The notes: generated by a model from the sequence alone, not told the origin. Positions 1-12,639 are shown, counted from the first letter of the stretch. The stretch is DNA of 64,000 bases from Symbiodinium natans (GCA_905221605.1 CAJNDS010000691.1:734697-798696), one strand, 5' to 3'. Made by a program: numbers and translations.

Positions 1-100
1 AAACCCTGAACCCCCTAAACCCAAAAACCTGAACCCCCTAAACCCTAAACCCTAAACCCTAAACCCTAAACCCTAAACCCTAAACCCTAAACCCTAAACC
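1..100. repeat. CCCTAAA telomere-type array at the left edge
   Basis: The first ~40 bases are imperfect (CCCTGAA, CCCCCTAAA) and the rest is clean CCCTAAA. C-rich strand 5'->3' at the left end is the orientation expected of a real left telomere. It is short and starts imperfectly, and similar arrays occur throughout the window, so it may equally be interstitial. Bases 100-195 look unique. Bases 196-258 switch to TTTAGGG and TTTGGGG variants, and 289-306 is a C tract. Confidence 0.85.
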
Positions 101-354
101 GCATGGAGCGCGGAGGTGGGATGCTCGGGCTCATGAAGCGCCGAACCTCGGTGCTGCCACTCGATGTTCGACGTGTCCTGGCTTGGTGTATGGAGGGTTT
201 TAGGGTTTAGGGTTTGGGGTTTGGGGTTTGGGGTTTGGGGCTTGGGGTTTGGGGTTTGGTACATTCCTCCTCTCTGCTTAGGAACCGCCCCCCTCCCCCC
301 CCCCCCAAGCACGCAAGCCCCCGTTCTCTCAATTAAGCGGAGATTCAAAAAACA

Positions 355-1060
355 AAATCGAAAAGTCAAAAGTCGAAAAGTCGAAAAGTTTTCGACTTTT
401 CGACTTTTTGACTTTTTTCGGGACTTTTCGGGACTTTTCGGGACTTTTCGGTTTTTCGACTTTTCGGACTCGCGCCCCCCCCCCCCCCCCCCCAAGAAAA
501 AAAGAACAAAACGAAAAGTCGAAAAGTCAAAAAGTCGAAAAGCAAAAAATAGAAAGGCGTAAAAGTCGGCAAAGCCCAGATAAGTCGAGAACTTGCGAAA
601 AGCGTCTTGAAAGGGAACTTCACGATTCTCCATTACATGCAACAGTCTCTTCAACGAGCCACTAACCAAAGCGTCACGCTCGACCCTAGAGGCTTTCAAC
701 CTTACGACCTGACACTTTCAAGCCCCAGTCCTCGAGTCTATAAACCAGACAAGGCTTCTTCTTATATCATCAACCACAAGCCGCTGCGTGCTGCTCGCTT
801 TGGGCATCCAGTCCACCCCTTCCCCCCCTCGTTCACGTTTCGACTTGCAGATGCTTTTCGCAAGTTCTCGTCTTATCTGGGCTTTGCCGACTTTTACGCG
901 TTTCCATTTTTTTGCTTTTCCACCTTGCGACTTTTTGACTTTTCGACTTTTCGGGACTTTTCGACTTTTCGACTTTTCGACTTTTCGGAACTTTTCGGAC
1001 TTTTCGCGTGAAGCTCTTGTCCAAATCCACTTTTCGACTTTTCGACTTTTCGGGTTTCTC
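355..1060. repeat. Foldback element with TTTCGAC-rich arms
   Basis: The segment ~506-612, with GAAAAGTC units followed by CGGCAAAGCCCAGATAAG, returns as its reverse complement at ~838-1000 (CTTATCTGGGCTTTGCCG, then CTTTTCGAC units). The arms are long and imperfect, around a ~220-bp non-repetitive centre (613-835). A second local palindrome of AAAAGTCG/CGACTTTT units lies at ~357-470, and a 20-nt C run sits at ~474-494. The K/R/S/F-rich reading frames across this segment are translations of the repeat. I found no terminal duplication. Confidence 0.7.
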
Positions 1061-2100
1061 TGTCCGTACTCCACTTGCGGCCTCGGACTACCGTTCGCAA
1101 TCACAGGGTCCCCCCCCACCTTTTTCTTCACCCTAAACCCCAAAGGCTTTGCAAATCAATGAAAACAGTTAGGTTACCGACGTCCTGAAATTTCAGCCCC
1201 GTCATCGTTGTGCATGGGCCACAACCCTATAAGCCTTAAGTGCGGCCCGGCCCTGCCCTCTGCGCCCTATGGCCGATTACGAGGTTTAGTGTTTAGGGTT
1301 TAGTGTTTAGTGTTTAGGGTTTAGGGTTTAGGGTTTAGGGTTTAGGGTTTAGGGTTTAGGGTTTAGGGTTTAGGTCATTCTGTTTCTTTAAGGTTCCAAG
1401 GGCATGGTTACGGTTTTCTGGGTGTCCCAATCGGCTTCGATGCCCATCCTCCAGTTAGCTAGCATGATGGTAGCATGTACCAAGAAGACATACCCCCCCC
1501 CCCCCCCCCCTAAACCCTAAACCCTGACCCCTAAACCATACACCCAAGCCCTAAACCCCAAACTCCCAGACCCTAAACCCTAAGCGCTAAACCCTACCCT
1601 AAACCCTAACCGCTCCACGCAGAGGTTTTTAATGGCCAACATCGTATATTGGTAGACACTACACGGGTACATGGGCCCTCTTGGAGCGGGACCCTCGGGA
1701 AAGTGTTAGGGTTTAGGGTTTAGGGTTTAGGGCTGAGGTAGAAGTATCTAGAGTCGACCCAAATTGGTGGATCCGCCCTGAGGGCCTCAACATAAACAAG
1801 CCCGGTGGACACATGTGCCTGAACCCTAAACCCTAAACCCTAAGCTCGGTACCCAGGCTGGTGAACATAGGTTCCGGGTGAGCGGAGTTTTGGGCTTCTC
1901 ACTGCCCACAGCAGACAAGGACCGAACCGTCTGAGACATATCTGGAGTATTTGAGGGCTTGGGGGTTGAGGCTTCGGGTTACTTGGGATAACCCTTTCTA
2001 GGCTTACTGCAACAGTCAAGGTACTTTGATTTTTTGGAAACTTTTGTAGTTTGTAGAAGTACCAGGTTCTAGGAAGCTTCGACATTTGCTGCCGAGATGC
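1061..2100. other. Gene-free stretch with telomeric arrays
   Basis: TTTAGGG array at ~1288-1373, C tract at ~1494-1510, imperfect CCCTAAA runs at ~1511-1610, a TTTAGGG run at 1707-1732 and a short CCCTAAA run at 1823-1843. The sequence between is unique, with no recognised gene. Confidence 0.7.
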
Positions 2101-2273
2101 AGCTTGGCGGACTCTTGAGACTGTATACCCTGTCGGTGTCAAGAGAGGGAGTATTTTCAGCCAGGTTAAAGAGCCAACCCAGGAAGTTTGCTACTCTTGA
2201 TATGTCATGGGGGGGCGGAGGCGGGGGGGGGGGGGGGGACAGTCACGAACCAAGAGCCTCAACGCACAAGGAA

Positions 2274-2662
2274 TTATCTGTATTTAAGTCTTGTAGGGCT
2301 GTGTGGTTTGTTCGCGTAATCATCCAGGATCCAGTGGTCATGGCCAGCGAAGTTTCCCCCAAGGACATTGGGCGATGTGCAGAGCAGGAGCATATTCCGC
2401 GAAGTCCACTGCAGCAGCCGTCTTTCGGTGAGAACCACTACAGAGTAGTGTTCGAAGAGCATGCGACTGCCCTCGTGAGCTGGGGCAAGAGAAGGTTGAT
2501 GAAGACGAAAAGGTTCACCACTGCGACGACCCAGATATATAAAGACCCCTTTATGGTTGTTTTGGACTCGCTCCGTCAAGTCTTCAACCACCAGATCCAG
2601 CCCGTCAATGCAGCTCATCATGCACGTGATCCAATCTTTGGGTTCCAAGTGCCGGCACACCT
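2274..2662 (-). CDS. Possible orphan exon, unknown protein
   Basis: The minus strand is open for ~125 codons after a G tract (2665-2682) that encodes a run of prolines. The translation starts near VCRHLEPKDWITCMMSCIDG and ends at a stop near 2274. Its balanced composition is unlike the proline, glycine or arginine-rich shadows elsewhere in the window. There is no convincing start codon, because the open frame enters through the homopolymer, and I recognise no domain. It could be an exon or a gene fragment. The opposite strand is also open here, which weakens the case. Confidence 0.25.
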
Positions 2663-2759
2663 TGGGGGGGGGGGGGGGGGGGAATGGCAGCTCGCGCAAT
2701 GGAATCATCAGTCCATCTCATCGTGATGCGCTGACTGCCGTGTTTGGGTTACTGTTGCC

Positions 2760-3896
2760 TTGAGCTTTTTTTGTTTGCAAAACAGCCGTGCTAACAGAGA
2801 AGGCAGTAGCGGTGATCATGCAGTTGCACTTTCGCTGCGCAGGTTTGCATTGCATGCCTTTGGGGCATCAGAGCTGATACATGAGCAGAGGATCCCGAGC
2901 AAGCGCTTCCAGTTGCAGTCATGCTCAAGGTCTCCGGCCTTTTGCAGCGTGGCTTCCATCCGACGTCATGTCCCTCTCCCGCAACGTCATCGACTCGGAA
3001 TGGACCTCATGTTGGCAAGCATGATTGCTGTACAGTGCTGCATCCTGCTGGCTATGTCCAGTGCGCAAACGAGCCCCTGCGTGCGCACACCTCGCCTGCA
3101 GAGGTACCCTTACCCTCTTTTTGTTGGTTCTGGGTTCCCTTATAAAGTAGCCAACCCAAGCAAAGGGGCCTTTGTTATAATATTGGTTGCGGGCTACCAG
3201 GGTATTTCCCAAAATAGGGGTACCCCGTTTATACCCCAAATAGACTAGAATCCCTTAAAGGGACCCCAACCCTAAACCCGAAACCCTTTAAACCCTTAAC
3301 TACCCTAAACCCTAAGCCCGAAACCCTAAACCGCTAAAAAGGGTACCCTTATTCTCGTAAACCCCTACCAAGAATCCAGAGCTCTGCCCTCGAAGCACAG
3401 CATCCTGAGTTTGAGCGCAAGCTCTTTATTTGGGCTTGCGAAGGCCTTACTTGGGGAGTAATTATGGTGCCTGACATCGCCAGGTTCAGGGTTTAGGGGT
3501 TGGTTTGGGTTCAGGGTTTGGGGTTTAGGGTTGAGGGTTTAGGGTTTAGGGTTCTGCAGGTCTTTGTATCCTCGATATCTCGTGTGTTGAAGGCGTTTCA
3601 TGTTTGCAAACATGTCAATAGCGGCATTGAAGAGGGAACACAGAGAAGACAAGCAAAAACCCTGTTCCTGTTCAGTCATCGCAACCTGCATCTTTGTTCA
3701 GCGACTTCCCTCTGGTGTTTAGGCCAGCTCATCCTGTCGATCAGCCGCTAATAACTGATAGTGTCGAGGAAGAGCCTAAACCCTAAACCCGAAACCCTAG
3801 ACCCTAGACCCTAGACCCTAGACCCTAGACCCTAAGGCTTTGGTGGACTATGCATTTTAAGCAGCGGTAGCAGTACTAGTAGTACTAGTACTAGTA
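2760..3896. other. Gene-free stretch with a MITE remnant and telomeric variants
   Basis: A damaged copy of the TGGTAGCCCAGTGG inverted-repeat family lies at ~3101-3201. CCCTAAA variants follow at ~3265-3345, a TTTAGGG-like run at ~3487-3552 and an array of the variant CCCTAGA at ~3777-3835. Open frames at 2760-3248 and 3500-3751 run through repeats and are not believable genes. Confidence 0.6.
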
Positions 3897-4650
<754 letters not shown>

Positions 4651-5962
4651 GCCGAGAGCAGGAGTGATGGTACCTGTTTCGTGTCATGCACGCAGCCATA
4701 GTAGCGTCGTCGAGCACATGAACGAACGCCTTAGGCATGCCCTGCAAGAGTGTGACCCTAAACCTGAAACCCTAAGCTTCAAACACCAAAGAGTATGACG
4801 TGCTGCTCGGCTATGCGTCGTGGTGTTAACTCCAAAAGCCCCACACTTGCCAAGTATTTCCCCAAAATGAAATAAAGGGGCCCCCCCTAATATGCCCCCC
4901 CTATATTCCCTATATTCGTATAATCCGTAGTATAGGCGCCGACCAAGAAGGCTGCACCTGTGTTCGCAGCAGCAGCCCTTACACCCTAAACCGTAAACCC
5001 TAATCCCTATACAAGTCATCGTACAACCGCGCGGCCATGACTGCTGGATCCACAGTCCTAGCCTTCGGCCCACACGTGGAGGATGCAGTTTAGGGTTTAG
5101 GGTTTAGGGTTTGGGGTTTAGGGTTTAGGGTTTAGGGTTAAGGGTTTAGGGTTTAGGGTACCGGGTGTACTTTTCCCGACTAGAAGCCGGGTAAACGAGG
5201 GATGTGGTTGGACGGACGCACTCCATACACCCTTACACCCTGAGGCCTGCTCACCTGGGCTTTGCCTAAGCTGACATTCCCACATACAGTCCCCAGAGAG
5301 CTTCGCACCTACGTGTGTTGGGAGGATGCCCTTGGCTGCCCAGTTGGCAATGTTGGGGGGTTCTGGCAAGGGCTTGAACTTCGAGAGACTCGTGGGCATT
5401 TTTTGTTACACAAAGTCCCACGTAAGCCCAAGCTGAGTTTAACTTTCAACGAAGCTTTCTCGAAAGTGTCCATTCTACTGCGCTTTTCTTTGACTGAAAC
5501 CTACACCCTAAACCCTGAACCCTATATGTGTTCTTTGCCGCTCTGCGCAGGAGCTTGGCGACAGGCCGGCACTGTTGGCGCTTTCGCTGGCAGACGGTAC
5601 GGGAGGTGGGCGGGGAGGGAGGGAGGGGGGGCGGGGCTGTCGAGGGTTTAGCGTTTAGGGGTAACGCTCAAGGGATCCAGCGCTTATGTTTCTAGGGTTG
5701 TTTAACCTTACTACTATTGCCACAATTCGAGAATTGCGGTGTCACAATATATGATTATACCCTAAACACTAAACCCTTCAACCTATGCACTAAGCCCTAA
5801 ACCCTGAGGTGACTGAGGTGTGGGAGGAGGGTCTGCGGCCTGCTGCGTAAGAGTTTGTTCGGTGGGCTTCGGGTTTCGGGTCCACCCTTAAGCTCGAGTC
5901 GAAGTAGCCCAAAATCCATGCATGGGCGCAGGCAACCTTGCAATATGGGTCCTTAGTACTTA
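4651..5962. other. Gene-free stretch with telomeric arrays
   Basis: TTTAGGG array at ~5088-5160, scattered short CCCTAAA units at ~4755, ~4982, ~5505 and ~5757-5810, and a G-rich run at ~5603-5635. No gene recognised. Confidence 0.6.
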
Positions 5963-6046
5963 CCTAGAGGCTCCTATGTAGTACCTTTTTGGGGTAGTAG
6001 ACTAGAATCCCGCATAAATAACCCAGAAAGGGCCTGGAGACTCCAG
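5963..6046. mobile_element. MITE-like element, family E
   Basis: About 84 bp ending in CTAGAGGCTCCTATGTAGTAC and its imperfect inverse GGGCCTGGAGACTCCAG. Related copies lie at 25291-25380 and, reversed, at 49544-49633. They share the centre GGTAGTA..ACTAGAATCCC. There is no coding capacity, so it would need a transposase supplied in trans. Confidence 0.7.
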
Positions 6047-8456
6047 GGCGAGGGTTTAGGGTTTAGGATTTGCAGGGTGAGAGGGCCCGGCTTGTCTTAG
6101 GTACTCCTTACAGTTGAAAAATCTTCCTCACCCTAAACCCTAAACCCTCAACCCTCAACCCTAAACCCTAAACCCCAAACCTAGGCCATATAGGGGTTCC
6201 TATAATGTGAGGTTTTCCGTTAATGCCTCCTCCATGAATCAGAGGCAAGTTTTCCAAGTGTTTTAGTTTCAGGTTTTCCTTGCCCCTCTCTTGCCTAAAC
6301 CCGTCAAGTTTTCCTTAATCCCCTAAACCCTCAACCCTGTTCCCTAAACCCTGAGCCCTAAACCCTAAACCCTATAAGATCCACGGGGAGTTTAACGTCC
6401 GCTCCATATTTAGAAACCTCACTGCCCCCATCCCCCCTTCCCCCCAAAGCTTGCGGAGCAGGAATTCCCGAAATTAAATCGTTTGCACATTCAGAGGCGG
6501 AGTCTCGAGTGCAAATTAAATGAGGATTTATAAGGTTTATGGCGTAAGGTTTGAGGTGCTAGTGTTAGGGTATTAGGGCTTTAGGGTTTAGTCAAGGGAC
6601 TAGGACTCGTAATGTTAACCTGCAAATTTAAAAAAACCCGTAATTAAAGAATTCGGATCCCGGAACTCAAATATAAACCCCCCCTCAATAATAAGAAATC
6701 CCGGCCCGGGACAGATTTTTTTCTACGTGCCCTTTTAGGTAGGTCAGGGCTTGGGGGCGGCTCGGGACAGCCCGACAATAGGAGGCGGGGGGAAACAAAA
6801 ATCAATTGAGACCGGGGGGGGGGGGGGGGGGGCAATTATTTGGAGGTCAACATTACCCCTATTGTACCCCTAAAGGTTCCCCTTAGTATACTTCTAATTT
6901 GGCCTTATACTACCTCATTAAGGATCTTGAGAAAGAGTCCCCCAAAGCCAAGGGTACAACCTTAACGGTCCACGGTGCAACCCTAGATTTGGGATACTTA
7001 GGGTTTTAGGGTATAGGGTTTTAGGGCTGCGCCATACCCTGCACCCACTAAACCCTAAAACCCTAAATCCTGCACAAACCAACCTTCAAACTCTCAAGCT
7101 GACGTGAAGGTGACCTCGACACCTCGGCCAAGGCAGACCTGCTTGGCTGCTTGGGTGGCAGGTTTTACCAACCCTCTTCACGCTTGAGCCCTAAACCCTA
7201 AACCCTAAATTCCTAAATCCTATACCCTAAACCCTCAACCCCCATTGGGTTTAGGGCTTAGGGCCTCAGCCCTAAACCCTAAAGTGTAAATCCTAAACCC
7301 TAATCCCAAACCTCTTTAGGGCTTAGGGGCTTAGGGCCAACCCGGCCCCTAACTGCTAAACCCTATTTTAGGGTTTAGGGTTTAGAGTTTAGGGTTTAGG
7401 GTTTACGGTTTAGGGTTTAGGGGTTGTGCAGGATTTAGGGTTTAGGGTTTAGGGTTTAGGTTTCCTCTTCTGGCAACTCGATCCACAACGGATGACGAAG
7501 GGTTGCGGCATGTGCAAAAACATCCGGAACTGAGCCCTAAAGCCTAAACCCCGAACCCCAAGCCCCAAACCCTAAACCCTAAACTTCCAGACAGTCTGCC
7601 AGAGGGCATGCATAAACCCTAGACCCTAAAGTGTGCAGGTTGAGGTTGAGAACCCTAAACCCTCAACCCTAAGCCCGATGCCCTAAAGTCGCGCAGCTCG
7701 ATGCAATGTCGTTCCGCCCAGGCGACGACTTGGAGTTTTGGGACCTGGTCCCAAGACCCTCGACCGGGTTTAGGGTTTATAGCGTTTAGGGTTTAGGGTT
7801 TAGGGTTTAGATAGGGTTCAGAGTTTTGGGGTTTAGAGTCTCGACAGTCGTTGTCGGACAGGAGGGTTTAGGGTTTAGGGCTTAGGGTCTAGGGTTTGGG
7901 GTTTAAGTTTCGGGTTTAGGCTTTAGGGGCCTTACATTCCCCATTCCGAATCCCGAAGCCACCAACCCTTAACCCTGAAGCCTTATGGCCACTTTTTGAG
8001 GACCCTAAATATTCAGGGACACCTTATCATGGTAATCCCAAAAATGACCCTGTCATTTATACTCCCAACTCCAAACCCTGATCCCCAAACCCTTGAATCC
8101 TAAACCCCAAACCCCAAACCCTAAACCCCAAACCCTAAACCCTAAACCCTAAACCCTAAACCCTAAACCCTAAACCCCATTCAACCCTGGCACCGAGGTT
8201 GCATCGACCTCACGGACTTTGTGGCACAGCGCCTCCGGGATGTGGAAGCCAAGGCTTTGGCAGGGTTTAGGGTTTAGGGTTTAGGGTTTAGGGTTTAGGG
8301 TTTAGGGTTTAGGGTTTAGGGTTTAGGGTTTAGGGTTTAGGCTTGAGGGTGCAGGGTACAGGGTTTGAGTAGGTTGGGGTCCAGGGTGTCTGAGTGCTAT
8401 GATCAGGGTGTGGTGTGCCAGGACTCCGAACGGGGCTCCTCAGCCATCAAGGGCAT
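6047..8456. other. Gene-free stretch rich in telomeric arrays
   Basis: Many short arrays: CCCTAAA at ~6130-6180, ~6340-6372, ~7190-7245 and ~8098-8175; TTTAGGG at ~7373-7460, ~7765-7810 and ~8263-8341. A G tract is at 6814-6832. The arrays at 8098-8175 and 8263-8341 face each other across ~90 bp of unique sequence. No gene recognised. Confidence 0.65.
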
Positions 8457-8567
8457 ATCTTAGTAGTTGTGTGAGCACACTTTACACTTTTTAGGATACT
8501 ATAACCCCCTATAGAACTGAAAGTGTACTTTTTTGGGGGGGGCTTATGAACTCAGCAACTAAGATAT
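8457..8567. mobile_element. MITE-like element, family B, uninterrupted copy
   Basis: ATCTTAGTAGTTGTGTGAGC at one end is mirrored by CTCAGCAACTAAGAT at the other. The interior pair is CACTTTACACTTTTT and AAAGTGTACTTTTTT. Relatives lie at 9064-9150 (shorter) and 20597-20744 (carrying a telomeric insert). It has no coding capacity and serves as the intact reference for the interrupted copy. Confidence 0.75.
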
Positions 8568-9063
8568 TTGGCTTCTGAAGACCGGAGTTCTGCTGCTGCT
8601 ACTTAGTCATGCTTCAATTCAGATTGTTGCCTTGGTCTAGGGTTTATAGGGTTTAGGGTTTAGGGTCTAGGGCAATGATACAGCGATACTGTGATACATT
8701 GGTGCATGGTAGTTATTCCCTGGTTTGGGTTTTATTTTACGGGCATCTTACCCTAGACTCTTGAAATGGAACATACAATGAGAGTGTTCCTCACCTTTGC
8801 CCAGAACTCGAACTAGAGACCAGGCAAGACATCAAAACTGACCATGACCTTTGGTGCAGGAACCCTAAGCCCAAAACTCTGAAGAAACCCTAAACCCTAA
8901 CCTTAACCCCGAACCTGTTGGATCAGAGGTGCAGGGTAGGCGCACCCGTCACTGCACCAACTGATCGGGTATGTGGACAGTTTTTGAAGATTTGATGATT
9001 ATACCCTAAACCCTAAACCCTAAACCCCAAACCCTAAACCCTAAAGAGCCCAAGAGGTGGCTC

Positions 9064-9150
9064 CATCTTAGTAGCTGAATGAGTACACTTTCCACTTTTT
9101 GGTGAAAGTGTACAGTTTTTTTGGGCCTATGAACTCATCAACTAAGCCAT
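9064..9150. mobile_element. MITE-like element, family B, short copy
   Basis: CATCTTAGTAGCTGAATGAG and CTCATCAACTAAG form the ends. The CACTTTCCACTTTTT / GAAAGTGTACAG pair is retained, but the central ~25 bp present at 8457-8567 are missing. Confidence 0.7.
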
Positions 9151-9690
9151 ATAAAGTGCCATGTACCATGAGAATCTGTAGGGTTCTGGCTCTTCGGTTT
9201 TGGCTATGAGTTTAGGCCGGGCTCCAGGACCAGTAGGCTACTGGCAGTTTCACCATAAGAAAGTAGCTATAGCGACGTTGGGTAATTAAGCCAACAGGGG
9301 ACATTTTTTGTGAACCCTACTTTTTTGCCAGCCACCCTAGCAAGCCACCCTAAACCCCAAACCCTAAACCCCAAACCCTAAACCCTAAACCCTAAACCCT
9401 AAGCCCCCTGATCAGGAGGAGGGCGCTGCGCAGCGCCTGTCGCCATGCTCACCCGCTCAGCTCCGAAAGCTCCGACACAAGCAGCGGGATGACTACCTGA
9501 TGGCCAGGCCGGGTCACTACAGTCCGCGGTTTAGGGTTTAGGGTTTGGGGTTTAGGGTTTAGGGTTTAGGGTTTAGGGTTTAGGAGGTTTAGGGTTTAGG
9601 GTTTAGGAGGTTTCGGGTTTAGGGTTTAGGGTTTAGGGTTTAGGGTTTAGGGTTTAGGGTTTAGGGTTTAGGGTTTAGGGTTTAGGAAAC
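9151..9690. repeat. Telomeric arrays before a unique segment
   Basis: CCCTAAA/CCCCAAA run at ~9349-9402 and a long TTTAGGG array at ~9530-9685, broken by GGTTTAGG slips near 9583 and 9607. Bases 9151-9348 and 9403-9528 are unique and non-coding as far as I can see. Confidence 0.85.
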
Positions 9691-10534
9691 GGCCGTAGTT
9701 GCTGCCAGTCTGTTGGATCGTTGCAGTCACTGGGGGGAAGAAGATGTAAACGTTGCTGCTGCTTACGTTTACTAGGGGGAAACGACCACGGATGTAACCT
9801 CATCATGTGCAGAGGCGTACTTTGGCTAAGCGTTCCTTCGAGATTTACATGCTTTCGCAACACTTTCGTTGCTTCTGGAAACTGTAAAATTCATGCGCTC
9901 ATTGGGGTAAGGGATGCCGTGGTGTGCAAAATACCTTTGCTTGAGCTCTCGGCTGGAACTGGTGACCACAGCTTACGCACTACTTACGCGAGCCTTACGC
10001 GAGCCTTATCCGCGCAGCTTGCGCGGAGGTGACTCGAAGACCAACGCTCGGCACGCGATTTTCGGTTGTGGGCGGCTCGCAGATCAACGCTCGCTGAGCG
10101 ATTGTCGGGTGTGGGCTGCTCGAAGATCGACTGGAACTAGAATGCAGCTTTTCGCTGCGTTTAGATGGTGTTATGCATGAATTTTCGTGCATGTGGATGC
10201 GGTGTTTCGTTGCGTTTAGGTGGTATTTGACTTGGTTTTCGTGCATGTCGAAGTATGCCAAAAGTATGATGTCGTAGATGCATTGTTTCGCTGCGTTTAC
10301 ATGGTGTTTGGCATGTTGTTGGTGCATGTGGAAGGTTGCAAAAACTCACATGAAACCTGTGGCTGGGTCTTGCTTTCCCTCGGGGGAAAGGATTCCTCCA
10401 GTTCATGGTGGATAACATGTGTCCATGTCGTGCTGCATTTACTTGAGGGAAATTTTTGGCTGGGACTTTTTGGGGTCGTGGCTGGACCTGCGTTCCTTGG
10501 GGAGAAGGCATCCGGAGGCAAAGTGGATGGGACT
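9691..10534. repeat. Array-free segment with two degenerate tandem repeats
   Basis: Near 10032-10130, about two copies of a ~48-bp unit built on GACCAACGCTCG..GCGAT..TCGG.TGTGGGC.GCTCG. Near 10147-10340, about three copies of a ~60-65-bp unit built on TTTCGCTGCGTTTAGATGGT and TTTTCGTGCATGT. Short open frames on both strands run through these units and are not believable genes. Unlike its surroundings, this stretch holds no TTTAGGG array and leads directly into the Rep block. Confidence 0.55.
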
Positions 10535-10771
10535 ACGGTGGATGATAAAAATCCTGCATGACCCCAGCCACCCACAGAACACGCTGCGTACACACATCCC
10601 CTGCGCACCCCTGAATTTCAGTGTTGACTAGGCGCCTGGGGTCATGCAGGATTTCAATGATTCGCGCTACCGGATTTCTCGGACTGGATTCCCGGTCAAT
10701 GTTAAAATTCAGGGCGGCGGGAGGGTTGGGTTGTCTTCGAAACTCATGCAGGATTTCCAGCATCAACAGTA
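10535..10771. repeat. Left 237-bp direct repeat with internal hairpins
   Basis: I find it identical base for base to 15503-15739. It contains a perfect 18-bp inverted repeat, AATCCTGCATGACCCCAG at 10550-10567 against its complement at 10636-10653, with a 68-bp loop. An imperfect second pair, CTGAATTTCAGTGTTGAC and GTCAATGTTAAAATTCAG, partly overlaps the loop. CATGCAGGATTTC recurs near the right end. Such nested hairpins suit a replication or recombination site, but no known origin motif is recognised. Confidence 0.85.
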
Positions 10772-10910
10772 CGTACCTAGGTGCGTTCTCTCGCAAGAAG
10801 AGCAGTTGGTCTCGCTCGCCCGCTTTTTTTCTGCGTCAGAGACGCTTGCAGGCGTTGGCTGGCACGGGGACGTTGTGCCTTCGCGCTCTAGCGCACGAGG
10901 TAGACCGATG

Positions 10911-12574
10911 TCACAGGTCCTCATCGTCGACTTCCACTCCTCCCACCTGGCGCTGGCGCCGCGCTGCGTATGCAGCTGCGTTGTCAATGATGAATCTGCA
11001 CCAGGATTCGCGGCAGTGCGGGATGGGCTCCAGCTGCCCTTGGATGACCACGTGCGCATCGAATTGAATGACGCGCGATTGCATGTGTCGGACATCCTCA
11101 CGCGTCACTGGGCTTGTCACATCCCACAGTCCGTCCAGAGGAGCTGTCAGAGCGGCCCCACGACACCACCTAAAGTCTGGATTGCCGTCGTGGTGCGCCT
11201 GGGATACCTGGATCCGGAAGTACTGCCCAGCGAAGAGCTTCTTAAAAGTCACTGCTGGGACAGTTGGCGCCTTGGGCGGTCGTGAGGCAAACTCTGTAGG
11301 CGAGAACTCATCCCAATAGATGAATCGCAAGCGCGTGTTGGTCGCCAAAGAACTCAAAGCCATCGAGGCACCCTGCGCTGGGCAGAAATCGATGCCTTGC
11401 CGCCCAAAGACCTGGATGACGGGGTCGAAGATGAGACTCTTGCCCGCATTCGTGGCCCCAGCCAGCAAAGGGACCCGTGCTGTCTTGCTGGGGCCGTGTT
11501 GGATGACATTGGCAATGCTCGCAGCGAGCAGGCCTGGGTCCACCGTCGCCTGGTTCCTGCGGAAGAAATCCCGCGCTGCCGCCAGCCACTTGCAGTTCCA
11601 TTGCAGCAGCAGGACCCACTTGCGAGCCGATGAAGCAGCGCCCAATCCGTTTCTTGCTCGAGCACATGCTGCTGCCTGGCATCCCTCCACGCCTGTGCGC
11701 CCGAGATGAGGTCCTCGAGGCGCTTTTGGTTCCGCACGCAGTACAGCTGCGCTGCATGGGAGCCATGCTCCTGGACGTACGCCATGACGGCGTTGGGGGT
11801 CCAGAGACTCTTCTCCAGAACCAGGGCCGTGAAGTCCAGCGGGGTGAACTTGTCCACCTTTGCCTTCTTGCCAGTTGCCGAGGCCACCATCTGGCCGCCA
11901 GCTGCCGCTTCCGCCTTCTGCCGGCGCTTGGTCCAGACAGCAGCATTGAACGGTTCCTGCGCTTCTTCATAGAGGTTGACAGCGACCCTGTCCGTTCCTG
12001 CCACCTTGTGCTCCAGGCACTGCCCAGGACCAGCCTGCACCGGCTCTAGCGCCCCGCCTGCCTTCACCCACACTAGTGGCTGCTGGTCAACGACGGGCTT
12101 GTGCTCTGTGGCAAAAACACCATACCGGACTGCGCTCCACCACTGCGTGTGCGACGTGCTCCAGTGGGATGCGAGGCCGGACCGCTGACGCAAGGACATC
12201 TTCAACGGGAGGAAGCGCGTGATGGCATTCAGCCGCAGCGCAACATGGAAGTGGCGAGGCTCCTCAAGGAAGACCACCAGCTTCTGTGGCTCCAGCGACT
12301 TCGACCGAGGACGGCCACCTTGCTGGGATGTCTCCTGTGTGGGATTCGCCACGGCATCCAGAACGGCATCCTTGATGTCTGCACGTGTGAGGTCGGCTAG
12401 AGTCCTGAGTGGTCTGTCCGCCTTCAGCGCAGTCTCTTCCAAGATGCCAGCAAAAGTGATGAGGAAGACGAGGCTTCGCGCGGAGGCGTCTTCCGTCGTT
12501 AGCCAGTCTGGCTTTGGCTCCGCCACCTCCACCTCCTCCTCGGAAGACGACGAGGATGACTGGGAACTGGCCAT
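10911..12574 (-). pseudogene. Rep-like protein: HUH endonuclease + SF3 helicase, frameshifted
   Basis: Start taken at the ATG at 12574 (MASSQSSSSSS), after a few codons of open frame with only a GTG. Residues ~35-42 (SLVFLITF) resemble Rep motif I. HFHVAL at ~108-113 is an HUH motif, and a Tyr at ~151 in RYGVFATEHK could be the nicking tyrosine (motif III). The helicase part continues in another frame from ~11630 and has Walker A GATNAGKS and a Walker B-like FIYWDEF, as in SF3 helicases of small DNA viruses and related replicons. The two halves are offset by one base near 11620-11640. This is a true break, a programmed shift or a sequencing error. Known Rep proteins nick and unwind rolling-circle origins. 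Similar Rep-like genes are, from memory, widespread in dinoflagellate genomes as virus-derived or transposon copies. I call the class but not a specific virus family. Confidence 0.72.
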
Positions 12575-12639
12575 GGCGTCTGCTTCTCGAGCCACACGTG
12601 TGGCGGTGTGGTGGCAAAGGCTCGCAGACCGGGATAGGC

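Noticed and set aside
1-100. A true chromosome end
   Set aside because: Orientation is right, but the array is ~100 bp, starts imperfectly, and resembles the many interstitial arrays; without the sequence beyond the window it cannot be claimed.
94-1162. Several 60-200-codon frames on both strands, rich in Lys/Ser/Arg/Phe
   Set aside because: They are translations of TTTCGAC and telomeric repeats in the foldback element; both strands are open because the repeat lacks stops.
11308-11970. 220-codon minus-strand frame through the Rep-like gene
   Set aside because: Arg/Ser/Pro-rich third frame without Rep motifs; the HUH and Walker motifs lie in the other two frames.
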